From: Emydura subglobosa
Taxonomy: Eukaryota; Chordata; Testudines; Chelidae
Assembly (NCBI GenBank): GCA_007922225.1
Contig: ML679962.1
Location: 32,533,563 to 32,597,562, forward strand
Reading direction: 5' to 3'
Length of the DNA: 64,000 nt
This document shows positions 20,970 through 31,959 of the stretch, in pieces. The notes under the pieces were generated by a model. That model saw only the letters and a list, made by a program, of their open reading frames with translations, was not told the origin of the DNA and did no database searches. Position 1 is the first letter of the stretch. Each line of letters begins with the position of its first letter. A program made the position numbers and the translations under genes.

Positions 20970-23545
20970 ACATTTCCCCCCTTTGATTCCCTATGTAACA
21001 TCTTTATTTTTTTTGGCCTGAACTCTGTAAAAAAATACTTATACATAGACATTTGCTTCAACTCCCACTCCACCTCAACCTGTAAGCAAAATACTATCTC
21101 ACTCTCAAGGCTATCTGAATAGTTTCTTGTGTCAAATAATGATTTGTTAAAATTTGAGATGTGAATGTATTTAGGGGCCAGGTCCTAAAATGGTGAAAGA
21201 CCAGCTGAGGATCTGGATCTATAAGCCTGCCTATTAATTCTGAAATGTCTTTGGGAAGCTCCTCAGCCTTTTGCCTTTAGTCTATTTGGTAATAAAACTA
21301 TAAACATTTCTTCTCAATCATATTTCACACTTATGATTAGGACAATTTGCAATGCTTAGGGTAATGAAGTGTTGCTAGCTAGCAGGACTAACACATAGTG
21401 TTTAACAGCTATCCTGCTCTACTTCACTTAATTAGGAATTTTCATTAACTCTCTCTTGGTTTTTTCCATCGCAGAAAAGAAAGTCAACTTAAAGGAGTCA
21501 GTAATGATCAACTTTCTATTATTTAATGTTGGGAAGGCTGGAGTGGCTCATAAATCTGTTATTTGCCAACAAAAGAAATAAGCAAAGAGCTGATTTCTAT
21601 AGAAAAAAATTAATTTACCATATAGACAACTGGTGATAAACAACGTTCCATTCTTTTCAATAAATGGGATCCCACAGTGCCACCACTGCCTGCTGTAAAT
21701 AACCAACAGCAATTTATTTTTGCATATTTTAAGGGTTATTTGTATTGATATTTGGATAGGTCCTGAGAGCACAGGTCTATCTAATCTCCCATCACTGTGG
21801 TGACTGGGAAATAACATTGAAAAAAGCATCACCTCCACTTCTGCAAATTGAGGGGATGGGAGAAGGGAAGTGGTAGGTTTCAGGCAAGATTTCCCCATCC
21901 ATGTCCCCTCCTGCCCCAAAGATAGTTTTGTCTATATCCAAGACTTTGCCATGCAGACTTTGATTTCTTTAGATCCACTTGTGGAAGTCAAGTTCTATCT
22001 ATGGGAGCAGTAGGATGGTGGTGGGATGGCCAGGGGTCAGAGGTAGTGTTCAATACAGGTAAAAGCTTGGTCCCCTTGAAGCCAATGTCAAAACTTCCAC
22101 TGAATTCAGAGGGGTCTGGATTCCACTGTAAAAGTCTGAACTTGCACAATCCGGAGTACCTCCTGCAAGGTGCTCAGCACCTTTCTTCCCCATTCACTTG
22201 CTCAGCATCTTACAGAATCAGGTCCAAAATGCCTGAAATGTCAAAGGTGCAAAACTAATTCAGGTTCTAATTAATATTAAAGTTCAGATGGGAACTCGTC
22301 ATTGTTGGGTGATAGCTCAAAAGACAGGGCACCAATTCTCATATGTTCTACTTAACAGAGGCAAGGCAAACAAAGTTTCCTGTCCAACAATTTGAGTAGA
22401 GGTTTTGGTACTTTTAATTAGTCTTGAATCTTTGTAGTGTAGTAAATGCTACTAGTCTCTCTACAAGATTTTTTTAAAATGGTACTGCTATACTATGCAT
22501 TTTCCTCAGTGACGTTAACATCCACCAGTAGCACTTTAACTGATGTGCTAAAAGCTCCATAGGTTAAAGAGCACAGCCTACAGTTTTGGGTAGACATGGT
22601 TTCCAAACAGACAGGCAAACAATAGAGAGTCAGGGTCCAGTTCATTGATTTCAAGGCCTGTCAGCACCATTGTGATTGCATAGTCTGTCCTTCTGCATAA
22701 CACAGGCCATCCGACCCTCAGAGGTTCTGAATATCTGTGGCTCCCTTTGAAGACTGAAATTTTAAATGGAGGGACTGAGTTATCATTCCTCATGCAAGCT
22801 AACTGCAGTAAGTCAGTGCAGTTGTGCCTATTGAATTAGTAGTTTCCATTCTTCACTCAAGGTCTATCCACAGAGAGGACTGCAGAATTTGGCCCTTCAG
22901 GCAGCAAACTATAATTTCTTGACTTTATAAATGAATTGGCTTATTATGTATGTAATTTAATAGTGAAGCAGCCCTTTGTAGCAGCATCACTATAATGCAT
23001 TCTGCACTCAGCAGACTGACTTTCTTTCTTGTTCCTTGCATTTTATGAAATGCTCTTAAAATACTTCTCCCCTTCCAGCTAAATCAAATGCTAGCTGACC
23101 TTAATGCCCCACTTTCAGTCCATTTAAATTTAACGCTGCCTTTTAATCCCTGTTGGGCTAATAGTTCTATTTGTTAGCTTAACCTTTGTTATTGAAACGT
23201 ATATATTGAAAAATGTTATTTTCTTGCTATTATACATACCAGCATTAATGGAGTTTCTCCGCGAAAAATTAATTCTGCAAAATTAATACAGGCTTGAAAC
23301 ATTTCTAGGAAATTTCCTTTATTTGCCACTCAAAACCCTCTGGTACAGTAGCTGGATATGGGCTAAGTCATACAGTATAGTAATAGGATATATTTTTGCA
23401 GTCCTTCATTTGATATGCAACAAAGGGCCCACTGTGGTGTGGTGCTGAATTCTTCTAGGGAAGAGAGGCTGAGAGTCTAACTCTCATTGTTGTAAAATTC
23501 CTTTTCCTGTGTGTGGGGGTTTCTGATTTCCATTCAAATAGCTTT
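20970..23545. other. Intergenic DNA, partly repeat-poor
   Basis: No gene is recognised; open frames at 21548-21919 (minus) and 22001-22258 (plus) have no domain. About 22140-22235 contains TCCTGCAAGGTGCTCAGCAC and ACAGAATCAGGTCC, a small palindromic-repeat fragment. From about 22860 to 23400 the DNA is AT-rich, without repeat words, and dense in TAAT/ATTA cores, so it is a reasonable place to look for a conserved regulatory element, though nothing here proves one. Confidence 0.45.
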
Positions 23546-23552
23546 GGGGTGT

Positions 23553-23615
23553 AATCTTGGCCCTACTGAAGTAAATGGCAAAGCTACTATTGACTTCAGT
23601 GGGGCCAGATTTCAC
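23553..23615. repeat. Short palindromic repeat (TTGGCCCTACTGAAGT ends)
   Basis: Left TTGGCCCTACTGAAGTAAAT and right TTGACTTCAGTGGGGCCAGA are inverse complements over most of their length, with a centre of about 20 bases. MITE-like. Confidence 0.6.
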
Positions 23616-23781
23616 TACTGACGTGTATATATAGAGCCCAGTTAGAACAGAAAACTAATGAGGCGTGAATATAGTCTGCAGATTAGAAGAGAGAGGGATT
23701 GTTACTTCTCTTGTCTTGATGGCAGCTTGTATCCTGATCACAGGTAGTTTAGTTTGCTTCTTCAGATCAGTGTTCTGAATC

Positions 23782-23842
23782 AAGGTGCTACAGGACTCTT
23801 CTTGTTTTTGCTGTATACAGACTAACATGGCTACCCCTCTGG
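23782..23842 (-). repeat. Inverted copy of the 19.68-kb repeat module
   Basis: Reads, on the plus strand, AAGGTGCTACAGGACTCTTC, TTTTTGCTGTATACAGACTA, ACATGGCTACCCCTCTGG. This is the inverse complement of the module at 19,676-19,755. The two copies face each other 4 kb apart. Confidence 0.7.
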
Positions 23843-24044
23843 AGCTCATAAATACTAGACTTTATTTCTAATTGGTCATATATTTAATAGCTTTACAGAC
23901 ATTTTATTTTTAGTGTACTTTCAAAATAATTTTGATTAGAATTTGTTGGAAATAATTTGGCTATCTAAGTTTCCTACTGCACAAGTGTTTTCAAGCGCTC
24001 TACCATGGTATTTATTTTTTCTATCAGAGCTAGTTAGGAAATTT

Positions 24045-24965
24045 CCCAACCACACAGAGTTTATCTGAAAATAAGAGTTCACCAAACCCAAAATATATTA
24101 CAAATTTGGTTGGGGGTCAATGAATTTTTGTTGAATCACAGGCACAGTTCTGAGAGAACCACATCTGATAGTGTTGCCACCTGTCCAGGTTTTTCCAGGA
24201 TCATCCATTTTCTGAGGTAGCTGTCCTGGGAAACAGGTAAGGCTGCTCAGTACACACAGTCCGCTGTTCAATTCAGAATTACCCCAGATGTCCCAGGATT
24301 CTTTTGTAACTCCGAGCTGGAAACCCTACTGTCTCCCAGGCAGGTTTCCATCAGAAACCCACCTGTTTCCCTGCCAGCTCACCTGGTTGGCTGCTGGAGA
24401 CCCCAGGTTTTCAGGGGCAACCCTGCCATGCAGACTGCACTGGATCCATGTAGCTGGGATCCTGGAAGCCAGAGCTCTAGCTGTAACTCTGAATGGAAGT
24501 CCTGAGACTCCCAGTTCAAACTGGGGCTTCCAGGCTCCTCGCTGCAAAGCTGAGAGCCTGGACATGGAGATTCAGTTCTAGCTGGGGCCCCAGGGTCCAC
24601 ACAAGTGAAAATGGAAGACCTAAGAATCTCAACTCAAGTTCTCAGGACTTCTACACTATTTGCAACAGTGCTTGTAGCCTGGTGGTTGTCAGTTAGGTTA
24701 GCTGGCTTGTGAGTCTGGAAGCCCTGGGGTTCCTGGCCAGGGCTGGCCTCACGTGGGGCTGCCCCAGAGCCTTCGGTCTGATAAATAAACACAGTGCTGA
24801 GATTTACAATTTTATGGGAAGTGTGTGAGAGAAGGGGCCACACACTTCATTTCAAACATGATGTTAGAGTTGGTTCGTTTTTGTGTGGGGGGAAGCCTTT
24901 TGAAACCCTGATATTTGGTTTTCTTTATCTATTTTGGTTTCAATTTCAGCAGCAGAGACTAGTGT
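24045..24965. repeat. Large degenerate interspersed repeat, copy 1
   Basis: AT-rich ends (GAAATTTCCCAACCACACAG on the left, TGATATTTGGTTTTCTTTAT on the right) enclose a GC-richer core with repeated TGGAAGCC/CTTCCAGG-type words. The segment GTTGAATCACAGGCA at about 24131 and the following GAGAGAACCA word match the repeat at 54.42-55.07 kb (ATTGAATCACAGGCA, GACAGAAACCA). Probably a non-autonomous DNA transposon. Open frames on both strands in the core have no domain. Confidence 0.5.
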
Positions 24966-24969
24966 AAGA

Positions 24970-26795
24970 AAGATACGGTATAAAACAAACCTTAATTAGG
25001 CAGTTGCTTACAGGTGATTACATGCACCACCTTTTTAAAGCTTCTTTTAATTTTGATTGCTTAATTAAAGACAGAAACCCGAGAGTTGAATTTAGTTGTA
25101 TAAAGTTTTATTAACTATCATTAACAGCATCAACCAATATAGGTTATAAGAAGACAAAAATAGTATTGGACTATGATTTAGCTGACGAACTAGAAAATGT
25201 ATTGACATAACCATTTAGGCTTTTAGAATTGAATCACAAAACTACAATAGAAGAAAGACGCTAATACTTAATTACTATCTTGGGAAGATGTCTTTGTTTA
25301 GATTTTTGTCTACGAGTCCCTCGGAAGATTGTCTTACTTGTTCAATTGGTTATCAACTCCTGTGTTGCTAACACAACACAGTGCAAACAATCCAAAGCTA
25401 AATGACAAGACAGTTTGATCAGTCACTTCTCTGCCAATTCACCAAAGGTCTCCGTCCCAATAGATCTACAGAAGTCAACCCTTGATACCTATTTCCCAAT
25501 CAATGATATTAGCCCCAAGATGTGACTAACATTCCTACCTATTTAACAGAAATGCCTACAGTTATGACAGACTGTACAGACTCAGTGAAGGTCAAAAAGT
25601 TTGTACAATTGGTTTTATTGTATACGCCTAGAACTTGAAGGGCAGTGTGAAACCATTCACTAGGGTAGACACACATACAGAGTTCTACAATCTTACTTAA
25701 CAAAAGTAAATGTATTTAGTTTCAAAGCTACTGTACAACATTCTTGACTAGAACCCATTGCAGAACAAAGACGCACACTGCAACTCTGTGACAATCACAT
25801 ACACAAGCATGTGTACTTCCTTACTAAATAGGTACTTAGTCTCAGAAAGTGGTCAGTTGACTGATTTGGGTCCTTACCCACGAAAAAGTCTCTGTGCTAC
25901 TTATCACCAGATCTTTGCTCAGCCAGCACCTTACAACTCATTATCGCTCACAGCAGGAGCTGACACTGCAAACACAGGTGGAGTCACAGACAGACATGGG
26001 TATTGTCTTTTTCTGGTGGACAGGCCACTTTATTCTATTTCTGCTGGTTGGTCCAGCTTGGTTTCTCTTTTTGGAGAGGTGAAGTGTGCCAATCAGATTA
26101 TAACCCATCCTTCTTCTAAAGATTCAAAATGTCCAACCACAACGAGACCTTTTGAATTCTTGCAACTGGGACTGGAATTTTCCAGATCTTGTCACACACA
26201 TTTTTGTAAGACAAGTGAAGCCATAGCTGTTGGTACAACCTCTTGGGACATACCCTGAACACCAGCTGGTTTGCTCCAGTCAGCAACTTACCTCTGCAGG
26301 TTGTTTTCTGTGGGCCCATTTGCAGTGCATCCCTTGACCACTTCTGCAGTTATCCTTGCTGAAGATGCAGTTTCTTTGCAAACACTCGGCTAGTTGTTGA
26401 AATATCCAGTTTAAAGTTCATATAATTTTTACGAAGTTCCTCCATATTCTTGATGCTCTTCAAACTTGTTTCGACAGTCCATTATACAATGCAAAGTCAC
26501 TTAAAGAACTATTGTTTTCCAGCAGGCCAGAACAGCTGTATACATTTCCATTTTTCTTCTCTTTGTTTTAGCAACACGGGTGGGACCTTGGTACATATGG
26601 CTGACCTGAGTCAGTGTATTATTAACCAACAGTTACATTTCTGATTATTTCACTTTGTGGTCAAGTGTCCTTATAAACATACAATTCGGTTTTATTTTCT
26701 TTTATTTAATGCCTCTTTCAGCACAAATGTATTTCACTGACTTGATAGCATAAGTATGCCTGATTGCAAACATTAGGCTTAGTTCTTCACTTTAT
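24970..26795. other. Unclassified DNA containing the window's longest open frame
   Basis: Plus-strand frame 25758-26258 (166 codons) has no recognisable domain, no signal peptide and no supporting splice or promoter context. The overlapping frame 25894-26082 is also open. TTTTATT-type words (25099, 25617) could be reverse-strand polyadenylation signals of an old LTR element, but I found no paired ends. Confidence 0.4.
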
Positions 26796-26804
26796 CACTT
26801 AAAC

Positions 26805-27388
26805 CAGTGGTCCTCAAACTTTTGACCTCTGTGCCCCCCTTACCCCATCCACGCCCCCCCAACCCCTGCAGCTGTGGCTGGGAGCTGGGCCATGGTCGGG
26901 GGGCTGGGGTTGAGGCTGGGGGTCGAGGCTGTCTCCAGGAACTCTGTGGATCTCAGCGGCCAGGACCGGGCCCTGAGGCTGGGCTCCATGACCGAGGAGG
27001 GGGTGAGACCAGGCAATGCAGCCATCTGGAGGGGGCTAGGCTGGATGCTGCGGGTGGGGGGGGCGAGCTCTGTGGTGGGGACTGGGCTCAAGGCTGGGCA
27101 CTGTGGCCACTAGGGATGGTTTGAGGCCAGGCGCTGTGGCCAGGAGTGGGGACCCGGGGGTGGGGGCTGAGGCTGGCCCTGGGCACCACAGCCGGGGGGA
27201 GAGGGGCAGGCCATGGCCTGGCGCCAATGCCAACTCCAGGGAGGCCTCAGTGGGCCTGGAGCAGAGCTCAGGGCAGAGCAGGGCTGGGTGGTGCCCTCAC
27301 CCCATCTCCCATGGTGGTGGTGGCCCCCCACCCCGAATGTTCCTCCGCACCCTCCTAGGGGGAGCGCCCCACAGATTGAAGACCTCTG
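26805..27388. mobile_element. Non-autonomous hAT-like DNA transposon, GC-rich
   Basis: Left end CAGTGGTCCTCAAACTTTTG; right end ACAGATTGAAGACCTCTG, whose inverse complement starts CAGAGGTCTTCAATCTGT. Flanking 8-bp duplications are ACTTAAAC (26797-26804) and ATTTAAAC (27389-27396), one mismatch. The 584-bp interior is very GC- and G-rich with no transposase. Seven open frames on both strands (26807 to 27466) reflect the lack of stop codons in GC-rich DNA. The ends are of the same type as the elements at 18.4 and 32.8 kb. Confidence 0.9.
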
Positions 27389-27399
27389 ATTTAAACTAA

Positions 27400-28530
27400 A
27401 AGAAATCAATATGAACACAATCCCGGTCTCTCTTAACAGAGTTGCCCATGTGATAAACCTTGTCATTAAAGTTTACAATATTTTGCACAAAGCTATATCG
27501 TTCATAGCTGACTTTTATACACATTTCATGTATAATATTACATTCCATCAAGTTCCCTGTTTTACTGCTGTATTTGGCACATCATATAGTATCACTGTTT
27601 CAGATTAATTTATTGATTTTTTTCAAATGTAATTACTTATTCACAGAGAGGGAAACAAAGGGAAAGTCCCTAACTGCACCAGGGGCACACTCTTGCGAAA
27701 GGCGGCAATAACTTTGTGTTTTCTCTGAATATTGAAGAAATCTAGCTGTTAGACCTTGGGTTTTTATTTTCTCAGCCCTCTGTTCTATTTTTCTAAAAGG
27801 CTTTGATGCCTGGGCAGTTCTTAAATAGTAATAACTCATAACTTTGGGGCCTTAGTTTCTACAACAGAAAATAAGAGCTTTAAACAATCCTCTATAAATT
27901 TATTATGAGCTATTGACCTAGGCCCAGGAAGCACAGAGAAGGTGAAATATTCAATGTAAATCCAGTTTAATTGGATTTTATCTGAGGAGGCTATCAGATC
28001 ATATTTCTACCACATATGAAATTCATGAAAGTCAAATAGAGAGTTCTGATAACTTATAAATAAGAAAACATAGCACTTAGATTAGGTCCCAACCCAGGAA
28101 AAGAAGAGAAATAATAGATATCTATCTTTCTTAACAATCAAGCTATTAGCGAGATACTGTAAAATAAGATTATAGATAATTCAGAAAAGAAGTATGTTTG
28201 TTTAAAAACTATATCTGGGGTATTTCCACTTGATTGTTTATTTCTTTAGTTAAGAGAAATCAAATGGCTTGATCTAATAGTCACTGAAATCAATGGGAGT
28301 TGGATCAAGCCTCCTTTCCCACATGAAGTTGATGGTTTTGCTATTAATTACACCTTTTTGTCCTGATCCTGTTTTCAACCCCCTGGCTTATTTAGTAAAC
28401 CACAAAAGCAAAATTGGTGCCCTAAGTAAAGGGTTGGGTTTTTTTTGTTTTTTGTTTTTTTGTTTTGTTTGTTTGTTTTCCCCAGGGAATGTACATGTAT
28501 AATGGGAAACCAAAAGAATTTGAAAAGTTC
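27400..28530. other. AT-rich intergenic DNA
   Basis: No gene or clear element. A T-rich (TTTG)-like run covers about 28439-28480, and open frames over it are low-complexity. Confidence 0.55.
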
Positions 28531-28533
28531 AAA

Positions 28534-28723
28534 GTAGGGTGGGCAATATTTTCATGTAAATAAAAAACATGTATTAAAGCTAAACAAAGTTCTTTCCCAT
28601 TTGTTAGCACAAATGCAAAATTTTCCACAGAAAGCAGACACTTTTTGTGAACAATTTAGTTGAGTTGAAATCCCAATTTTCCATCAGAAAACAGGTTTGA
28701 CGGATTTTTTTTGACCACCCTGA
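28534..28723. repeat. AT-rich MITE-like element
   Basis: Left end AGGGTGGGCAATATTTTC and right end GATTTTTTTTGACCACCCT are approximate inverse complements. The interior has the AAATTTTCC-rich style of the 20-kb element. No target duplication is assignable. Confidence 0.5.
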
Positions 28724-28729
28724 GTTACT

Positions 28730-29860
28730 ATGTGTGCTTTGATTTGTCTTGCAGTGAAATGCTTTCCCAATGACAAACCATTTACAATATTCATTAAAGT
28801 CTAAAATCATCCAAGTACGTGGCTACTTGGTCCCTGGCACTTTCCACCCCTCCCCCCCACTTGTTTAAGGAAAACCTTCCCATTCATAGCTATGTAAAGA
28901 AGTAAAAATATAGAGTAAAGAAAATAACTGAACCCAAATTAAACCATATCTAAATTGCAGCTTCTGGAACCTAGTCACTCTTAACGAATTCTTCAAAGTT
29001 TATTTACTATCCACAAGCAGGGCCCCCACAAGGGGGGGAAAATGGGTACACTTTACTGGGGCCCGGAGGCCCTGGGGGGCAAGGCCCAGGCTGCAACCTC
29101 CATTACCATGAGGAAAAAAAATGTCATGGCTCATGAAATTGTATGTATGGGATGAGGGATTGTGGGATGTGTGTGGGAGGGGGTCCGTGTTACAAGTTTG
29201 TACTGGGCCCGAAAAAATCATGCTTGGGCTCTGTCCACAAGTCTGAAAAGAGCCGTAATGTCGAAGCATCTCAATTGTGCTGCCCAAAGGACTTTGTCAA
29301 GGCTATTCCTCTGAAGCTACACAGAACAGCAGAAATACTTATTGCATTTCAATCTGTATTGACACCAGTATATAGAGTGACAGCCAGCTCTGTATATCTC
29401 TGCGTGCCCATGAAGGAAAAAAATACAACAGCAACAACAAAGCAAACAAAACCCCAAACATCAGTAATAAGACTCAAACGTGATCTTCCACAGATTATAA
29501 CATGGCCAAGGACTATTGCTACTTCATAACATTACCACTGAGCACCCATAAGAAAATAGTTTCAGAAGAGTATATTACACAAAACAAATTGACTACATTT
29601 TCTATTTAGATTCTGCTAGCAACTGAAAATTAACACAGACCTTTCTAAAAACAAAGAATACAGTAAAGACTTGAGGGATGGAGAGGGGAAGCATCAAAAC
29701 AATTCAGTAATGTGCAGGTGCAGTGTGTGTGTGTATAAAATATTATATATATATGCATTAAATAATGTTTGCTGTCATAATATCTGAGCATCTCTCAGAG
29801 GTAAAGTTACACAATCTACCTCTAGAAGGAAACATTAAATGTTAGGGGACTAATCGATAT
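28730..29860. other. Intergenic DNA, no gene recognised
   Basis: A 128-codon frame (29143-29529, plus) and a 95-codon frame (29000-29287, minus) overlap on opposite strands without domains. A short alternating (GT)n/(TA)n run lies at about 29723-29753. No transposon ends found. Confidence 0.5.
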
Positions 29861-29863
29861 AGG

Positions 29864-30022
29864 CCAAGATTTTCTAAAGTGATTAGTGATTTTGGATGGT
29901 CAACTTGAGATGCCAATCTAATTTTCAGCCACCAACTAAAAATCAGCCCTTTTCATTTGATCCAAATTTGGCACCCAAAAGTGCAGGCACTCAAAATCAC
30001 TAATCACTTCTGAAAACCTTGG
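29864..30022. repeat. Near-perfect terminal inverted repeat element, 159 bp
   Basis: Left arm CCAAGATTTTCTAAAGTGAT continuing TAGTGATTTTG; right arm is the inverse complement, ending ACTAATCACTTCTGAAAACCTTGG. About 28 of 31 arm positions pair. The centre is about 95 bases. A typical MITE; superfamily unknown because no clear duplication is seen. Confidence 0.75.
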
Positions 30023-30029
30023 TCATCAT

Positions 30030-30965
30030 ATTTCTCATCTGATGATTTTTACATATGTCCCTATCCAGACATGTGATCTCCATCTGATAACTCATCTCTT
30101 ACGCAATTGAAGAACATTGCCTATGGCTGTATAGATATCTAGGACACAAAGAAAAACAGCCCAGTGTCCACCCCACCATTTCAGTTTTGAAGTTGTTGAA
30201 ATTTGTTGGTTCTTAGTATGTTAAAATATTTTCAAGTTGACATTTTCTCTTGCTTAATTTCCAGGAATATTAATGTCCATATTTTAATATGGAGCTGGTC
30301 AATTACAGATATTTATGCACAATATTGATTTTAATGACCATATATTTTAATTAGATACACATCTGCTTACCTCAGAATTAACACTATCATTCATTTTAGA
30401 CATAACAATTTAATAGGCACCTAATTAAACACATAATTCACTTAGATTAATTGTGGGAATTAATATGAGTAAAAGTGAAACATCCCAAAGTAAAGTCTTA
30501 TCCTGCTTTGAGAAATGGTGCCATCCATCAACATTTATCATGTAATCAAATACATGTAAAACATGGTAATTGTTGTTTAGTATAAAAGGACATTAAAGGA
30601 GAGAAATGATAGAATTAAAACCAGGGTAGAACACATTATCTTAACAACTGTTTCACCTCATGACTAGTTAGCATTAGGTGCCAACTAATTAAAAAATAAA
30701 TCTTTCCAGGTTTTGCCATGGATAGCAATACTTAAAAGAGGGAGAAGGAAGATTATTGAAATGCAGGTACATGTGCATAGCTGAAAATATAAGCTCAGGC
30801 CTGTTTTCTGATTTGGATCAATGCTCTTGGAAAAAAATATCCTAGGGTTAGAACCAGCTCTCACTGAAGTCAGTGGGAGGCACCAGGCTGTAGAGTCATT
30901 TGCTATGTTTCTCGCTCTTTGGCCTAATGAAAAGTATACAAAGTGGAACAACTTCACTGTGAGCA
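30030..30965. other. AT-rich intergenic DNA
   Basis: Homopolymer-poor AT-rich DNA with no repeat ends. The minus frame 30685-31038 (117 codons) runs into the adjacent repeat and has no domain. Confidence 0.5.
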
Positions 30966-30971
30966 GAACAG

Positions 30972-31201
30972 CCTGTAGCCTAGTGGTAGGCTTCTGTCTT
31001 AGGAGGAGGCACCACTGATGTCCAGGCCCTATTCTCATGAATATTTAAGTAGTTATACAAAAATAGAACAGTTGCACCAGGAGCAATTGAGAGTAACTAC
31101 CATTCACTGTCCTACAAGCAGGTGGTGTACCTAGGAGGTGAGGAGATTCAAACCAACATCTTCCACAGCAGGGGTAAGTGTGCTAACCACTAGGCTAAAG
31201 G
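30972..31201. repeat. Palindromic element with tRNA-like ends facing each other
   Basis: The left end carries TAGCCTAGTGG (30976-30986), a perfect Pol III A box (TRGCNNAGYGG). The right end carries the same word on the minus strand (31187-31197), followed in that orientation by a B-box-like GTTTGAATCTC (31143-31153) at a normal spacing of about 34 bases. The right unit is thus a complete SINE-type head. The left unit has the A box but no convincing B box. The ends are inverse complementary for about 15 bases. Either two SINE copies inserted head to head, or one palindromic family. I cannot tell which. Confidence 0.65.
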
Positions 31202-31204
31202 GAT

Positions 31205-31620
31205 GCATGCTTTGTTTCTGAAGCTGACTGTGAAAAAACTCTTCCCAGCTGAAACTATCAGGTCAAATTTGCAAATAATTTCTGTTTGACAAAATCTTCA
31301 TTTTTCAGCAAATAAACTATGTGTCTGAAAAACTGTGAGCATTTCCCTTCACTAGTATATGGCTACCTATAGGGTGACTATATAGTAGTGCATTGCAACA
31401 CTCACTAATGGTTTAACACAGGGATTAAAGACTGCTGTAGCTACTTGAATCAGCATGTGGGATTTAAACTGGTAGAAAGCAATCACCTGACAATCTGACA
31501 CCAATTCTAACCTTGCTGTTTTCACAGCAGATTCCATAACTACAAGTCATATTGACATTTTATGTTTCATCCATAATATGAGTGCAATTTGCATCAAATA
31601 CAGTGTCTGTCTGCTTTTTA
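31205..31620. other. Intergenic DNA, no gene recognised
   Basis: No coding frame, boxes or inverted ends. A few AATTTGCAAATAA-type words are AT-rich background. Confidence 0.5.
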
Positions 31621-31624
31621 CTCT

Positions 31625-31760
31625 ATTTTATAGCTTGGCAGATTAAGCCATGAGGACAAGTATTCGTGTCACCATTTTTAGGTCTCCTTCCAGGATCACA
31701 TAGTAAATCAACCTGAATTAGAAGCCAGGATTCTTCTGGTTGTATATCATTGGTTCAAAT
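31625..31760 (-). repeat. Antisense MIR/CORE-type SINE, degenerate
   Basis: ATTTTATAGCTTGGCAGATT, CCAGGATCACATAGTAAATC, TGAATTAGAAGCCAGGATTC and a TTGGTTCAAATGAC word follow the reverse order of the SINE body and head. Divergence is high. Confidence 0.45.
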
Positions 31761-31959
31761 GACAAGTGTTCCAAATATTGTCATAACATTTCTGTCCTAA
31801 AGAGAGAAATCATTTGGAGCTCCCTCAATGGAAAAGGAATTGCTCTGAAACCTTTACTGGGGAAAAACTGAATAATAGATCAGGCATATGGAAGTCTGTT
31901 TTAAAGATGTGGATGAGACTGTTCATATTTTTTTTCATGAATTTTACTGTCTTCATTCC

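Noticed and set aside
25758..26258. Longest open frame of the window (166 codons, plus)
   Set aside because: No domain, motif or signal, overlapping frames, and no splice or promoter context. One such frame is expected by chance in 64 kb.
26807..27466. Cluster of overlapping frames resembling a GC-rich exon or CpG island
   Set aside because: Almost entirely inside a hAT-like element bounded by 8-bp duplications.
29143..29529. 128-codon plus-strand frame
   Set aside because: No domain, and low-complexity Thr/Lys stretch from A-rich DNA at its end.
30972..31201. Possible true tRNA genes
   Set aside because: A and B boxes are present but no cloverleaf with acceptor and anticodon stems can be drawn. 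They are SINE-type promoters.
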